The notes: a model not told the origin generated them from the sequence alone. Positions 25,801 to 34,780 are shown, counted from the stretch's first letter. The stretch is 53,108 nt of DNA from an uncultured Alkalilimnicola sp. (GCA_937951875.1 CALGAN010000025.1:1-53108); one strand, 5' to 3'. Program-made: numbers and translations.

Positions 25801-25878
25801 GGCGGCGGCGCGCCCGTGCGAGGGGAAACCCGTAGCGGCCGCGCGCCGATCCGCGCGGACCGTGGCGGAGGCGGTTGC

Positions 25879-25884
25879 TAGAAT
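25879..25884 (+). promoter_or_regulatory. Putative -10 element TAGAAT before the alpha/beta hydrolase
   Basis: GTTGCTAGAATCGG lies 35 bases before the preferred ATG at 25919 and 14 before an alternative ATG at 25898. If it is used, transcription would begin near 25891, which makes the 25919 start more natural. No good -35 was identified. Confidence 0.4.
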
Positions 25885-25918
25885 CGGCCTTGAGCCTATG
25901 ACAGCGATACCGACCGCC

Positions 25919-27313
25919 ATGCTCGCGCGCCTGCTTACTCTGGCCTGTCTGCTGCTTCTCAGCCTCGACGCGGGCGCGCAGGCGCAGTGGCTGAGCCTGC
26001 CTGGCGCCCGCCAGCAGCTGATCGACGAGCCGGTGTTCGGCGGTCGGGCCTGGGTGTTCGAGGCGGGGCCGCGCGACGGTCCGGCGGTGGTGCTGGTGCA
26101 CGGCCTGGGCGATATCGGCGCCGATACCTGGCAGGCGCTGGTGCCGGCGCTGGCCGAGCGGTATCGCGTGCTGACCTTCGATCTGCCCGGCTTCGGCCGC
26201 TCGACCAAGAGCAACCAGTTGTATTCGCCCGAGAACTACGTCGCCTTCGTCCGTTTCGTCACCCAGCGCTATCTGGGGCGTCCGTTCAAGCTGGTGGGGC
26301 ATTCCATGGGAGGCGCCATCGGCCTGCGCTACGCCGCCAGCTATCCACAGGACGTCAGCCAGCTGGTGCTGGTGGACGTCGCCGGCATCCTGCATCGCGC
26401 GGTCTACACCCAATTCTTGAGCTATGTCGGGGTGGAGATGCTGCCCAGCATCTATCCTGGGCAGCAGGCCGATCTCGCCGACCTGGCCGGGCGTGTCCTG
26501 CGGGCGCTCGACCGGCTGAATTTCGACGCCGGCGCGGTGCTGCGCACCCCAGCGCTGCGGCGGACGCTGCTCGGCGGCACGCCGACGCAAATCGCCGCCA
26601 TGGCGCTGGTGCAGGAGGATTTCAGCGGCATCCTCCCCGAGGTCCGGACCCCGACGCTGATCGTTTGGGGCGAGCAGGATCCGATAGCGCCGCTGCGCAC
26701 CGGCAAGCTGCTGGCCTCGGCCATTCCCGGCGCGCGGCTGCGGGTGCTGCCGGGGCTGCAGCACGTACCGATGCAGGAGGACGTGGCGCTGTTCAACGAT
26801 CTGCTCGCCGAGGAGCTGGCGCGCGACGCGGCGACGCTGACCCGGCTGCAGGCGCAGGCAGCCTACGCGCTGGCGCCCGAGCCGCCGCGCGATGAGCGGA
26901 TCGGCCGCTGCAGCGCCGACCGCGATCGGACTTTTCGCGGCGACTACCTGGCCATCGAGATCAGCGGTTGCCGCAACGTCCGCCTGGTGGACGTGCGCAC
27001 CACGCTGCTCACCGTGCGCGGATCGGAAGTGGAGATCGAGAACTCGCACATCCTCGGCGAGGATATCGGCATCCGCGCGCAGGGCAGCGAGCTGAAGATC
27101 ACCGGCGGCAGCGTGCGCGGCGATGTAGCGATCGAACTCGACCGCAGCCGCGTCGATCTGGCCGGCGTGCGGGTGGTGGGCGGCCGGGCCGCGCTGTTGG
27201 CGGTGGGCAGGCAGCGCAGCGAAGCGATCTTTTCGGTCAGCTGGCTGGTGCGCGATGGGCGGGAGACCGCCCGACACGAAGTGCGCGCACTGCGACCGAA
27301 CGAGAAGCTCTAG
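25919..27313 (+). CDS. Exported alpha/beta hydrolase with beta-helix-like C-terminal domain
   Basis: 464 residues from the ATG at 25919; a longer start at 25898 is possible. A signal peptide (LLTLACLLLLSLDAGAQAQ) is followed by an alpha/beta hydrolase fold (about 30-310) with oxyanion HGLGD, nucleophile Ser129 in GHSMGG, acid Asp in WGEQDPIAP and His in LQHVPMQ. From about residue 325 the sequence changes to short repeating beta-strands (LAIEISGCRNVRLVDVRTTL, VEIENSHILGEDIGI, GSVRGDVAIELDRSRV), which read like rungs of a right-handed parallel beta-helix. This fusion is unusual; the tail may bind a polymer or the envelope. Substrate unknown. Confidence 0.88.
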   Translation: MLARLLTLACLLLLSLDAGAQAQWLSLPGARQQLIDEPVFGGRAWVFEAGPRDGPAVVLVHGLGDIGADTWQALVPALAERYRVLTFDLPGFGRSTKSNQLYSPENYVAFVRFVTQRYLGRPFKLVGHSMGGAIGLRYAASYPQDVSQLVLVDVAGILHRAVYTQFLSYVGVEMLPSIYPGQQADLADLAGRVLRALDRLNFDAGAVLRTPALRRTLLGGTPTQIAAMALVQEDFSGILPEVRTPTLIVWGEQDPIAPLRTGKLLASAIPGARLRVLPGLQHVPMQEDVALFNDLLAEELARDAATLTRLQAQAAYALAPEPPRDERIGRCSADRDRTFRGDYLAIEISGCRNVRLVDVRTTLLTVRGSEVEIENSHILGEDIGIRAQGSELKITGGSVRGDVAIELDRSRVDLAGVRVVGGRAALLAVGRQRSEAIFSVSWLVRDGRETARHEVRALRPNEKL

Positions 27314-27430
27314 GCCGCGGCGGGCGACCGGGAGCTCCTCCGAGGGGAAGGCGCGGCGGCGGGACTTTTCCCCACAGTCCGCCGCCCCAAGCCTTCACAT
27401 AACGACCTCAGCGTGTCGGGAGGTGTCGCT

Positions 27431-27832
27431 ATGGACCTTCGCGCCTACAGCATGGAAAAGCTCATCGAGATGCGCCGCGCGCTCGATGACCAGCTCAACG
27501 CCGATCACGAAGCGGGCTCCGGCGACCCGGACAGCCTCAACGAGCTGTTGCAGCGGCGCCGGGCGATCGATGACGAGATCGCCGCCCGTCACGGGGCTGA
27601 TCCCCGCAACACCGAGCATCAGCTGCGCGACGCCGCGCGCAAATGGGGCTACGCCTTGAGCGAAATGCTGACCGGCATTCTCTCGCCCGAGGAGCGGCGC
27701 GCGCAGCACCCGCGCTATCAGCATCCGTTCGATCCCAATCTCGACTGGAGCGGCGTCGGTCCCAAGCCGGACTGGGTGCTGCAGTGGGAGGCCAGCGGCC
27801 ACTCGGTGGAGGAGCTGCGGATCCGGCGCTAG
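27431..27832 (+). CDS. H-NS family histone-like protein with altered DNA-binding motif
   Basis: 133 residues from the ATG at 27431, preceded by GGGAGGTG. The N-terminal two thirds are charged and helical, as in the oligomerisation part of H-NS. The C-terminus matches the H-NS DNA-binding core: HPFDPNLDWSGVGPKPDWVL followed by QWEASGHSVEELRI, parallel to the W(S/T)GRGRKPxW...G.s.ee(F/L) pattern. The arginines of the GRGRKP loop that enter the minor groove are replaced, giving GVGPKPDW at 108-115. It is thus an H-NS relative that may bind DNA weakly or act through heterodimers. It stands alone between the hydrolase and the convergent encapsulin gene. Confidence 0.75.
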   Translation: MDLRAYSMEKLIEMRRALDDQLNADHEAGSGDPDSLNELLQRRRAIDDEIAARHGADPRNTEHQLRDAARKWGYALSEMLTGILSPEERRAQHPRYQHPFDPNLDWSGVGPKPDWVLQWEASGHSVEELRIRR

Positions 27833-27885
27833 CCGGCGCGACGCGCGCTCGGTCATGGCGCGCGCGTCGCGTCAGGCCGGGGGCC

Positions 27886-28698
27886 TCAAGCGGCGGGTGG
27901 TTTCAGCACGCATATCGCTTCCGGCTCGTCCAGCATCATCACCAGGCTTTCGCTGACGAACAGCTGGTAGTGGATGCCGTCGTTGCCGGAGTAGCCGGAC
28001 ATCAGATCCTGGCCGACGATCAGCCGTCCGACGTGGCTGTCGACCAGCACCGCCGCGTCGATCGCCGCCTTGTACACGCCCAGCTCGCACAGCCGCCGCA
28101 GGTGTTCGAGCTGCAGCATGTCGGTGCCTTCGTAGCGCCGGAACAGGTTGTTGTACAGCGCGGGCGACAGCGCCAGCGCGTAGGGCCCGTGGAAGCCGCT
28201 GCTGTCGAGCTTGTTGACCGCCTGCAGCACGTCGTTCAGCGCCTGCTCCACCTTGCCCCAGTCGCCGGCGGCGATCTCGTGCCGACCGCGGGCGGTGAGC
28301 AGCCCCTCCAGCCCCAGCTCCGGGAGGCCGTAGTAGATGAATTCCTCCTCGCGCCGCGCCACCGCCTCGGCGGCGTCCTGCACTGGCGTGACGTCGAGCG
28401 GCTGGCCCATCTGCAGATGGCCCTGTATGCGCCGCACCGACAGCCCGAACGACTTGCGCAGCATCGGCACCGCCACCGCGCGGCTGACCACGGCGCCGGC
28501 CTCGTCGGGCTTGGGCTGGCGGCAGTAGTCGTCGCGGCCCAGCTCGATGGCGGTCAACCCGACGCCATAGGGGCCTTCGACATCCAGGAAGCGGCGGCCG
28601 GTGAGCAGGTCGCGGGCGTGCTTGGCGGCGGCCTGGTCGATTTCCTCCCACAGCTCGATGGGGAAAGGGGCGAGGTCACGATTGAGGTAGCTGCTCAT
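27886..28698 (-). CDS. Family 1 encapsulin shell protein
   Basis: 270 residues with the HK97-like fold of the linocin M18/encapsulin family. Diagnostic stretches are the N-terminal LNRDLAPFPIELWEEIDQAA, GPYGVGLTAIELGR, and the C-terminal region QDLMSGYSGNDGIHYQLFVS. These proteins assemble into icosahedral protein nanocompartments that enclose cargo bearing a short C-terminal targeting peptide. The gene starts five bases after the stop of the encapsulated ferritin gene, so both are one operon. Expected to sit in the cytoplasm and store oxidised iron. Confidence 0.96.
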   Translation of the reverse strand: MSSYLNRDLAPFPIELWEEIDQAAAKHARDLLTGRRFLDVEGPYGVGLTAIELGRDDYCRQPKPDEAGAVVSRAVAVPMLRKSFGLSVRRIQGHLQMGQPLDVTPVQDAAEAVARREEEFIYYGLPELGLEGLLTARGRHEIAAGDWGKVEQALNDVLQAVNKLDSSGFHGPYALALSPALYNNLFRRYEGTDMLQLEHLRRLCELGVYKAAIDAAVLVDSHVGRLIVGQDLMSGYSGNDGIHYQLFVSESLVMMLDEPEAICVLKPPAA

Positions 28699-28703
28699 GG
28701 CGC

Positions 28704-29111
28704 TTACTCGGTCTTCAGTTTGCCGATGGTGAAGCGCGGCGGCGGATCGCCGAAGCCGTCGCGGGTGATCGTCCGTTTCGGCGCGTAGGTACCCGCCTCA
28801 TCCTGGCTCTGCGCCTCAGCTTCGACTTCGGTGATCGGGCCGCTGGTGAACAGATAGGTACGCAGCTGCGCGTCGAAGTCGGCATCGCGCCGGCGCAACC
28901 ACTCCAGCACCATGCAGGCGTGCTCGATCTCCTCGCGCATGTTGTGCAGCAGGATCTCCTTGAGCTGCGGATCGGAGCAGGCGTCAGCGCGCTGTCGATA
29001 CCAGTCGACGGCTTCCAGCTCCTCCTGCAGCGAGACCAGCGCTTGGTGCATCTGGCGGGTTTCGCCAGTGAGGTCCGACAGCGGCTCGTGGTAGGTTTCG
29101 CTCGCGGCCAT
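28704..29111 (-). CDS. Encapsulated ferritin-like protein (EncFtn) cargo
   Basis: 135 residues. The fold is the two-helix EncFtn type, with LVSLQEELEAVDWYRQRADA and NMREEIEHACMVLEWLRRRD. Glu31, Glu61 and His64 align with the iron-binding Glu32, Glu62 and His65 of the Haliangium protein, and Tyr38 with its Tyr39. After a flexible, acidic and then basic linker the chain ends in PPPRFTIGKLKTE, a hydrophobic-basic peptide of the kind that docks cargo in encapsulins. EncFtn forms an annular decamer with ferroxidase activity that mineralises iron inside the shell. A GGGAGA ribosome-binding site precedes the ATG. It is transcribed away from the TrmH-like gene. Confidence 0.95.
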   Translation of the reverse strand: MAASETYHEPLSDLTGETRQMHQALVSLQEELEAVDWYRQRADACSDPQLKEILLHNMREEIEHACMVLEWLRRRDADFDAQLRTYLFTSGPITEVEAEAQSQDEAGTYAPKRTITRDGFGDPPPRFTIGKLKTE

Positions 29112-29259
29112 GGATGTCTCCCGAGCTTGCAGGCTTGGTTTATTCGAAGTTCCGGTACCCGCTGTGAGTTGAGGCGAACGCCATGCGCTTCAAGCCCGCC
29201 GTGCTTGCCGGCCGCGGCTGCGGTAGGCTTGGCCGCGTTCTTTCCGGAAGCGAATAGCG

Positions 29260-30078
29260 ATGCAGCCCAGCCGACCCCGACCCGTCCATCCCGAAGGCAA
29301 GATCCACGGCGTCGCCGCCTGCGAGGCGGTATTCCGCGCCCGGCCCGACGACATCGTCCGCGGCTATTTCAGCGAAGCCGTGGCCAAGCGCTTCGGGCCG
29401 CTCATGCGTTTCCTGGCCCAGCGGCGCCGGGCCTATCACATCGTCGGCGAGGATGAGCTGGAGCGGGTGGCGGAGACCAAGCACCACGGCGGCGTCTGCC
29501 TGCTGGTGCGGCGGCGGTCGGCGCTGACGGTGGAGGCCTGGCTGGCGCGCCTGGGCGGGAGCGACGCCTGCCTGCTGGCGCTGGAAGGGGTAGGCAATCC
29601 GCACAATCTGGGCGCTATCCTGCGCAGCGCGGCGCACTTCGGCGCCAAGGCGGTGCTGAGCACCGACCCGGCCTTGCTGCAGTCCGGCGCGGCGGCGCGG
29701 GTGGCCGAGGGTGGCGCCGAGGCGGTGGCGCTGCTCGAAGCCGATTCGCTGGCGGCTGGATTGAAAGCCCTGCGCGCGGCCGGCTTCAAGGTGCTGGCCA
29801 CCTCCAGCCACCAGGGCGAGAGTGTGTTCGCCACCGCACTGCCCAAGCGCTGCGTGATCCTGCTCGGCGAGGAGCAGCATGGCCTCTCCGCTCAGGCACT
29901 GCGCGACGCCGACCTGACGGTGCGCATCCCCGGCAGCGGCGCGGTGGAGAGCCTCAACGTCAGCGTCGCGGCCGCCATTCTGCTGGCCGAGTACTGGCGG
30001 CAGAACGCGGCGCCGGCCGCGCGGCTGCCGGGGAAGCTGACGCTCGGCAAGCGGCCGCCGCGACGCTCCGACCGCTGA
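29260..30078 (+). CDS. TrmH/SpoU-family RNA 2'-O-methyltransferase
   Basis: 272 residues. An N-terminal substrate-binding domain (about 10-95, GKIHGVAACEAVFRARPDDI) precedes the SPOUT knot domain with motif I NPHNLGAILRSAAHFGA, motif II LLGEEQHGLS and motif III IPGSGAVESLNVSVAAAILL. The architecture resembles RlmB and E. coli YfiF/TrmG-like proteins; the N-terminal region does not settle which RNA is modified. It is divergent from the EncFtn gene with a 148-base gap and convergent with the RND operon. A basic tail (residues 255-272) may aid RNA binding. Confidence 0.93.
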   Translation: MQPSRPRPVHPEGKIHGVAACEAVFRARPDDIVRGYFSEAVAKRFGPLMRFLAQRRRAYHIVGEDELERVAETKHHGGVCLLVRRRSALTVEAWLARLGGSDACLLALEGVGNPHNLGAILRSAAHFGAKAVLSTDPALLQSGAAARVAEGGAEAVALLEADSLAAGLKALRAAGFKVLATSSHQGESVFATALPKRCVILLGEEQHGLSAQALRDADLTVRIPGSGAVESLNVSVAAAILLAEYWRQNAAPAARLPGKLTLGKRPPRRSDR

Positions 30079-30114
30079 CTTCGGTGCGCCGGCGGCGGCG
30101 CGGAATTCCTGCCG

Positions 30115-33100
30115 CTAGCTCGGACGGCGCGCTTCCAGCGCGCTTTCGGCCGCCGCCGTTTCCCGCGCTGCGGCGCGGCGGTGAAACAGCCGGTCCAGCG
30201 CCAGGTACACCACCGGGGTGGTGAACAGGGTCAGCGCCTGGCTGACCAGCAGGCCGCCGACCACCGCCACGCCCAGCGGCTGGCGCAGCTCCGAGCCGGT
30301 GCCGAAGCCGATCATGAGCGGGATGGCGCCGAGCATGGCGGCCAAGGTGGTCATCATGATCGGCCGAAAGCGCGCCAGGCAGGCGTCGTAGATGGCCTCC
30401 GTGGCGCTCAGGCCGCGGCGGCGCTGCGCCTCCAGGGCGAAGTCGATCATGAGGATGCCGTTCTTCTTGACGATGCCGATCAGCAGCACGATGCCAATCA
30501 GCGCCATGATCGAGAAGTCCAGCCCCCACAGCCACAGCAGCAGCAGCGCGCCGATGCCGGCCGAGGGCAGGGTGGAGAGGATGGTCAGCGGGTGCACGAA
30601 GCTCTCGTACAGCACGCCGAGGATGATGTAGACCGCCACCAGCGCCGCCAGGATCAGGATCGGCTGGGTGGCCAGCGATTCTTCGAAGGCCTGCGCCGCG
30701 CCCTGGAAGTTGCCGCGCACCGCCGACGGCATGCCGATCTCGGCCTCGGCGGCCTTGATCTTCTTCACCGCGTCGCCCAGCGCCACGCCCGGCGCCAGGT
30801 TGAAGAACACGTTCACCGACGGGAACATGCCGTTGTGGTTGATGGTGAGCGGGCCGTTCTCCGGCGACAACACCCGGGCTACCGCCGACAGCGGCACCAT
30901 GCCGCCGGTCAGCGGCGAGCGCAGGTGGAAGTAGGCCAGACTGTCGGCGCGGCCGCGCAGTGACTCGTCGATCTCCAGCACGATCTTGTACTGGTTGACC
31001 TCGGTCTGGACCTCGGCGATCTGACGCTGGCCGAAGGCGTCGTACAGCGCTTGGTCGATGTCGCGGGTGGTCAGGCCGAAGCGGGCGGCGGCGGCACGGT
31101 CGATCTCCAGGCGCACGACGCTGGCGCCGAGCTGCAGATCGTGGGAGACGTCGCGCAGCTCCGGCAGCCGCGCCAGCCGCTCGGTGAGTTTGGGGGCCCA
31201 CTCGTTCAGCAGCGCGCTGTCGGCGCTGCGCAGCGCGTAGGTGTATTGGGCGCGCGCGGCGCCGGCGCCGATGTTGATGTCCTGCGCGGCGCGCAGCGAC
31301 AGGGTGATGCCCGGCACCTCGGCGAGCTTGGGCCGCAGCCGGTCGATGAACTCGCTGGCCGAAACGTCACGGCCGGAGCGGTCCTTGAGGGTGATCCAGA
31401 AGCGGCCGCTGGCCATGCTCTGGCTGCCGCCGGTGGCGCCGATGGCGTGGCTGTAGCTCTGCACCGCCGGATCGGCGGCGACGATCTCGGCCAGTCGCAG
31501 GTGCTTGGCGCGCATCTCCTCGAAAGAGACGTCCTCGGCGGCGGTGGTGGTGCCGATCACGAAGGCGGTGTCCTGCAGCGGGAAGAAGCCCTTGGGGATG
31601 TACACGTAACCGACCACCGCCAGCGCCACGCTCAGGCCGAACACCCCCAGCATGGTGCGCTGGTGCGCCAGGGTCCAGCGCAGGGCGCGGCCGTAGCCGG
31701 CGGTCAGGCGCTCGGCCAGGCCGCCGGGGCGCGCCGCCGGCGGCCGGCGCATGAAGCGCGAGGCCAGCATCGGCGCCAGGGTGAGCGAGGCGACGATGGA
31801 CAGCAGGATGGCGGCGGTCACGGTGAGCGCGAACTCGCGGAACAGCCGCCCGACCACGCCGCCCATGAACAGCAGCGGGATGAAGGCGGCGATCAGCGAC
31901 AGGCTGATCGACACCACCGTGAAGCCGATCTCGGCCGCGCCCTTGAGCGCGGCCTCGCGCATGGGCGCGCCGTGCTCCTGGTGGCGGTGGATGTTCTCCA
32001 CCACCACGATGGCGTCGTCGACGATGAAGCCGACCGCGATCACCAGCGCCACCAGGGTGAGGTTGTTGAGGCTGAAGCCCAGCGCGTACATGGCGGCGAA
32101 GGTGGCGATCAACGCCACCGCCAGCACCGCGCCGACGATCAGCGTGGCCGACACCTGGCGCAGGAACAGCCCCATCACCACCACCACCAGCGCCATGGTC
32201 ACCATCAGCGTCAGCTCCACCTCGTGCAGCGAGGCGCGGATGGTGCGGGTGCGGTCGTTCAGCACCTTCACCTCGACCGAGGCCGGCATGGTCTCCATGA
32301 GCCGCGGCAGCGCCGCCAGCACTCGGTCGGCGGTGGCGACGATGTTGGCGTCGGGCTGGCGGCGCACGATCAGGTTGATGCCCGGCTTGCCGAACGGCCA
32401 GGCCTGCAGGTAGGCGTTCTCGGCGCCGAGCTCGACCTTGGCGACATCCTTGAGCAGCACCGGCACGCCGTCGCGGTAGGCGACGATCAGCTCGCCGTAC
32501 TCCTTCGGCTCGAACAGCTGGTCGTTGGCGCCGATGCTGGCGGTGCGGCCGGCGCCCATCAGTGAGCCCTTGGGCTGGTTGACGCTGGCCGCCTGGATGG
32601 CGGCGCGGATGTCGGCCAGGGTCAGGCCGTAGGCCGCCAGCCGCTCGGGCGCGGCCTGGATGCGGATCGCCGGGCGGTGCTGGCCGGTGACGTCGACCTC
32701 GGCGACGCCGTCGATCTGGCTCATCTGCCGCGCCAGCACGGTCTCGGCCAAGTCGCTCAGCTCGGTCAGCGGCATCAGCTCGGAGCTCACCGCCAGCACC
32801 AGCACCGGACTGTCGCCCGGATTGACCTTGCGCCAGGTCGGCAGGCTGGGCATGTCGGCCGGCAGCCGGCCGGCGGCGGCGTTGATCGCCGCCTGCACCT
32901 CCTGGGCGGCGGTGTCGATGTCCTTGTCCAGCGTGAATTGCAGGGTGATCGAGGTCTGCCCCAGGGCGCTGCTGGAGGTCATCTCGGTGATGCCGGGCAC
33001 GGCGCTCAGCTCCACCTCCAGCGGCGTGGCTACCGCCGAGGCCATGGTCTCGGCGCTGGCGCCGGGCAGGCGGGCGCTGACGCGGATGGTGGGGAACTCG

Positions 33101-33234
33101 GCCTGCGGCAGCGGTGAGACCGGCAGCAGCGGAAAGGCCGCCACGCCGAGCAGCAGCACCGCCACGGTCAGCAGGGTGGTGGCCACCGGATGGTGGATGA
33201 ACCAAGCCGAGAGGCTGGGGCGCGACTCGCTCAC
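30115..33234 (-). CDS. RND multidrug efflux permease (MdtB/MdtC type)
   Basis: 1039 residues with the twelve-helix, two-periplasmic-loop organisation of HAE-RND pumps. The adjacent aspartates of the proton relay are in VIAVGFIVDDAIVVVENIHR, and the conserved SAR-equivalent segments EVELSAVPGITEMTSSSA and PRGFFP-like YIPKGFFPLQDT are present. The GTG start at 33234 overlaps the adaptor stop as GTGA, so the two are coupled. It would export drugs, bile salts or other amphipaths from periplasm and inner leaflet. Only one permease gene is seen, unlike the E. coli MdtB-MdtC pair, and no outer-membrane factor gene is in the window. Confidence 0.95.
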   Translation of the reverse strand: MSESRPSLSAWFIHHPVATTLLTVAVLLLGVAAFPLLPVSPLPQAEFPTIRVSARLPGASAETMASAVATPLEVELSAVPGITEMTSSSALGQTSITLQFTLDKDIDTAAQEVQAAINAAAGRLPADMPSLPTWRKVNPGDSPVLVLAVSSELMPLTELSDLAETVLARQMSQIDGVAEVDVTGQHRPAIRIQAAPERLAAYGLTLADIRAAIQAASVNQPKGSLMGAGRTASIGANDQLFEPKEYGELIVAYRDGVPVLLKDVAKVELGAENAYLQAWPFGKPGINLIVRRQPDANIVATADRVLAALPRLMETMPASVEVKVLNDRTRTIRASLHEVELTLMVTMALVVVVMGLFLRQVSATLIVGAVLAVALIATFAAMYALGFSLNNLTLVALVIAVGFIVDDAIVVVENIHRHQEHGAPMREAALKGAAEIGFTVVSISLSLIAAFIPLLFMGGVVGRLFREFALTVTAAILLSIVASLTLAPMLASRFMRRPPAARPGGLAERLTAGYGRALRWTLAHQRTMLGVFGLSVALAVVGYVYIPKGFFPLQDTAFVIGTTTAAEDVSFEEMRAKHLRLAEIVAADPAVQSYSHAIGATGGSQSMASGRFWITLKDRSGRDVSASEFIDRLRPKLAEVPGITLSLRAAQDINIGAGAARAQYTYALRSADSALLNEWAPKLTERLARLPELRDVSHDLQLGASVVRLEIDRAAAARFGLTTRDIDQALYDAFGQRQIAEVQTEVNQYKIVLEIDESLRGRADSLAYFHLRSPLTGGMVPLSAVARVLSPENGPLTINHNGMFPSVNVFFNLAPGVALGDAVKKIKAAEAEIGMPSAVRGNFQGAAQAFEESLATQPILILAALVAVYIILGVLYESFVHPLTILSTLPSAGIGALLLLWLWGLDFSIMALIGIVLLIGIVKKNGILMIDFALEAQRRRGLSATEAIYDACLARFRPIMMTTLAAMLGAIPLMIGFGTGSELRQPLGVAVVGGLLVSQALTLFTTPVVYLALDRLFHRRAAARETAAAESALEARRPS

Positions 33235-34370
33235 GGCGCCGCTTCCGAGGCCGGGGCCGCGATCCGCACCGCGCTGCCATCGCGCAGCCGCGCATGGCCA
33301 TCGGTGACCACCAGGTCGCCGGCGGCCACGCCCGCGGCGATCACGGCGATGTCGTCGTCTTCGAAGGCCACCTGCACCGGCGCGACCCGCGCCCGCCCGT
33401 CGTCGACGCGGAACACGAAGCGCTGCGCCAGCCCTTGCCGCACCGCCTTCGCCGGCACCACCACCGCGTCACGGAGCAGCTCGGTGGTCAGCGCCACCGC
33501 GACCGACTGGCCGGGCCACAGCCGCCGCTCGGCGTTGGCGAACCGCGCCTTGAGGCGGATGGTGCCGGTGGTCTGGTCGACCTGGTTGTCGATCACGCTC
33601 AGCTCGCCGCTGGCCAGCTCGGTGCCGCCGCCCCGGTCGAACACGGTCACCGGCGCCCGCCCGCCCAGGGCGGTGAGCCGCGGCAGCCAGTCCTGCGACA
33701 GATGGAACACCACGTCGATGGGGTCGATCTGGGTGATGCTGACCAGGCCGTTGCCGTCGCTGCTGCGCACCAGGTTGCCGACGTCGACCCGGCGCATGCC
33801 GGCTTGACCCGAGACCGGCGAGACGATGCGGGTGTAGGACAGCTGCACCTCGGCGGCGGCGATGGCGGCATCGTTGGCGCTCAGCGTCGCCTCCAGCTGC
33901 TCGACCCGGGCTTCGAGCTGATCGTATTCCTGCCGCGACACCGCTTTCGCCGCCAGCAGCCGCTGCGCCCGCTCCAGCTCGCGGCGGACCGAGCGCAGCT
34001 CCGCTTCGTTGCGCCGCTTTTCCGCCCGCGCCTGGGCTAGCTGGGCGCGAATGGCGCGGTCGTCGATGCGCGCCAGCAGATCGCCCTTGTTGACCTGCTG
34101 GCCTTCCTGGAACAGCAGCTCGGTGAGCACGCCGTCGATCTGGCTGCGGATCACCACGCTGTGCATCGACTGCACCGTGCCGACGGTGCGCACCACGCGC
34201 GGAACATCACGCTGCTCGGCGCGGGCCACCGCCACCGGCACCGGCTGCGGCGTGGCCTGGGCGGTGGCGGTCTTGGGCTGGCGCCACCAGACGGCGGCGG
34301 CGACCGCCACTACCGCCAGTAGCGGTATCAGGATCAGCCAGGGTGTGCGCAAACGATGAGATGTCGTCAT
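33231..34370 (-). CDS. RND periplasmic adaptor subunit (MdtA-like)
   Basis: 379 residues from the ATG at 34370, with AAGGTG upstream. A single N-terminal membrane anchor or signal (LILIPLLAVVAVAAAVWW) leads to the HlyD/AcrA-type arrangement: beta-barrel/lipoyl halves (PVPVAVARAEQRDVPRVVRT, IVSPVSGQAGMRRVDVGNLV), an alpha-helical hairpin (about 105-175, RAEKRRNEAELRSVRRELER) and a membrane-proximal domain. It bridges the permease and an outer-membrane factor encoded elsewhere. First gene of the two-gene operon. Confidence 0.94.
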   Translation of the reverse strand: MTTSHRLRTPWLILIPLLAVVAVAAAVWWRQPKTATAQATPQPVPVAVARAEQRDVPRVVRTVGTVQSMHSVVIRSQIDGVLTELLFQEGQQVNKGDLLARIDDRAIRAQLAQARAEKRRNEAELRSVRRELERAQRLLAAKAVSRQEYDQLEARVEQLEATLSANDAAIAAAEVQLSYTRIVSPVSGQAGMRRVDVGNLVRSSDGNGLVSITQIDPIDVVFHLSQDWLPRLTALGGRAPVTVFDRGGGTELASGELSVIDNQVDQTTGTIRLKARFANAERRLWPGQSVAVALTTELLRDAVVVPAKAVRQGLAQRFVFRVDDGRARVAPVQVAFEDDDIAVIAAGVAAGDLVVTDGHARLRDGSAVRIAAPASEAAP

Positions 34371-34505
34371 GCCGCTACACCTTAGCACCGCCGGAGAGCG
34401 CAATACATGACGGAATCGACTGTGGGTATGCGGCCGCCGTTCCGCGCCAGGCTATGGTGCGCATGCATCGACCGAGCGCGGTTTCCCGGTACGCAGTAAC
34501 CGGGG

Positions 34506-34608
34506 CTTGGCAGGGCATCGGCCAGCACGTCCCCTCCCTCCTTGTGGGGGAGAGCGTAGCGGGGGGCTGCCAGGGAGAGGGGATAAACCAACCGCGAAGC
34601 ACAGCTTC
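34506..34608 (+). repeat. Dispersed repeat, copy 1
   Basis: This sequence shares an ordered series of blocks with 42433-42532 in the same orientation: CTTGGCAGG at the start, an imperfect C-rich/G-rich hairpin with GCGTAGCG in it, GCCAGGGAGAGGGG, and then AACC/CCCGCGAAGC. Overall identity is roughly 70-75% by eye. It belongs to the class of short intergenic dispersed repeats; no coding capacity. Confidence 0.7.
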
Positions 34609-34684
34609 CTGATTGACAAGAAGCTGCGTACCGCAGGACGTGTGGGGTCACGAACAGCGCTAGCGGTTACCCCTAGCGTTGTGG

Positions 34685-34704
34685 ATGCCCGCTTCCGCGG
34701 GCAT
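34685..34704. repeat. REP-like hairpin
   Basis: ATGCCCGC and GCGGGCAT pair perfectly around TTCC. The sequence is like the short palindromic units found between genes in many pseudomonads and relatives. There is no U-run, so a terminator role is doubtful. Confidence 0.55.
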
Positions 34705-34780
34705 GGCGGTTCGGAGCGCTGACAGAAGATGTGTGCCTACGCTAGCCCGGTACCGGAGGCACAACAGAATGCAGGTCGCC

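Larger units (their letters stand above)
34371..34780. other. Gene-free region with repeat elements
   Basis: About 410 bases between the adaptor start and the 3' end of the RluA-like gene. Several short frames exist but none has a ribosome-binding site or recognisable product. It holds a copy of the dispersed repeat at 34506-34608 and a REP-like hairpin at 34685-34704. The promoter for the RND operon should lie at its left end; I see no clear hexamers. Confidence 0.6.

Noticed and set aside
24990..27832. Foreign island between the LysR and encapsulin genes
   Set aside because: GC content and codon use look like the neighbours, and no integrase, tRNA or direct repeats mark a boundary.
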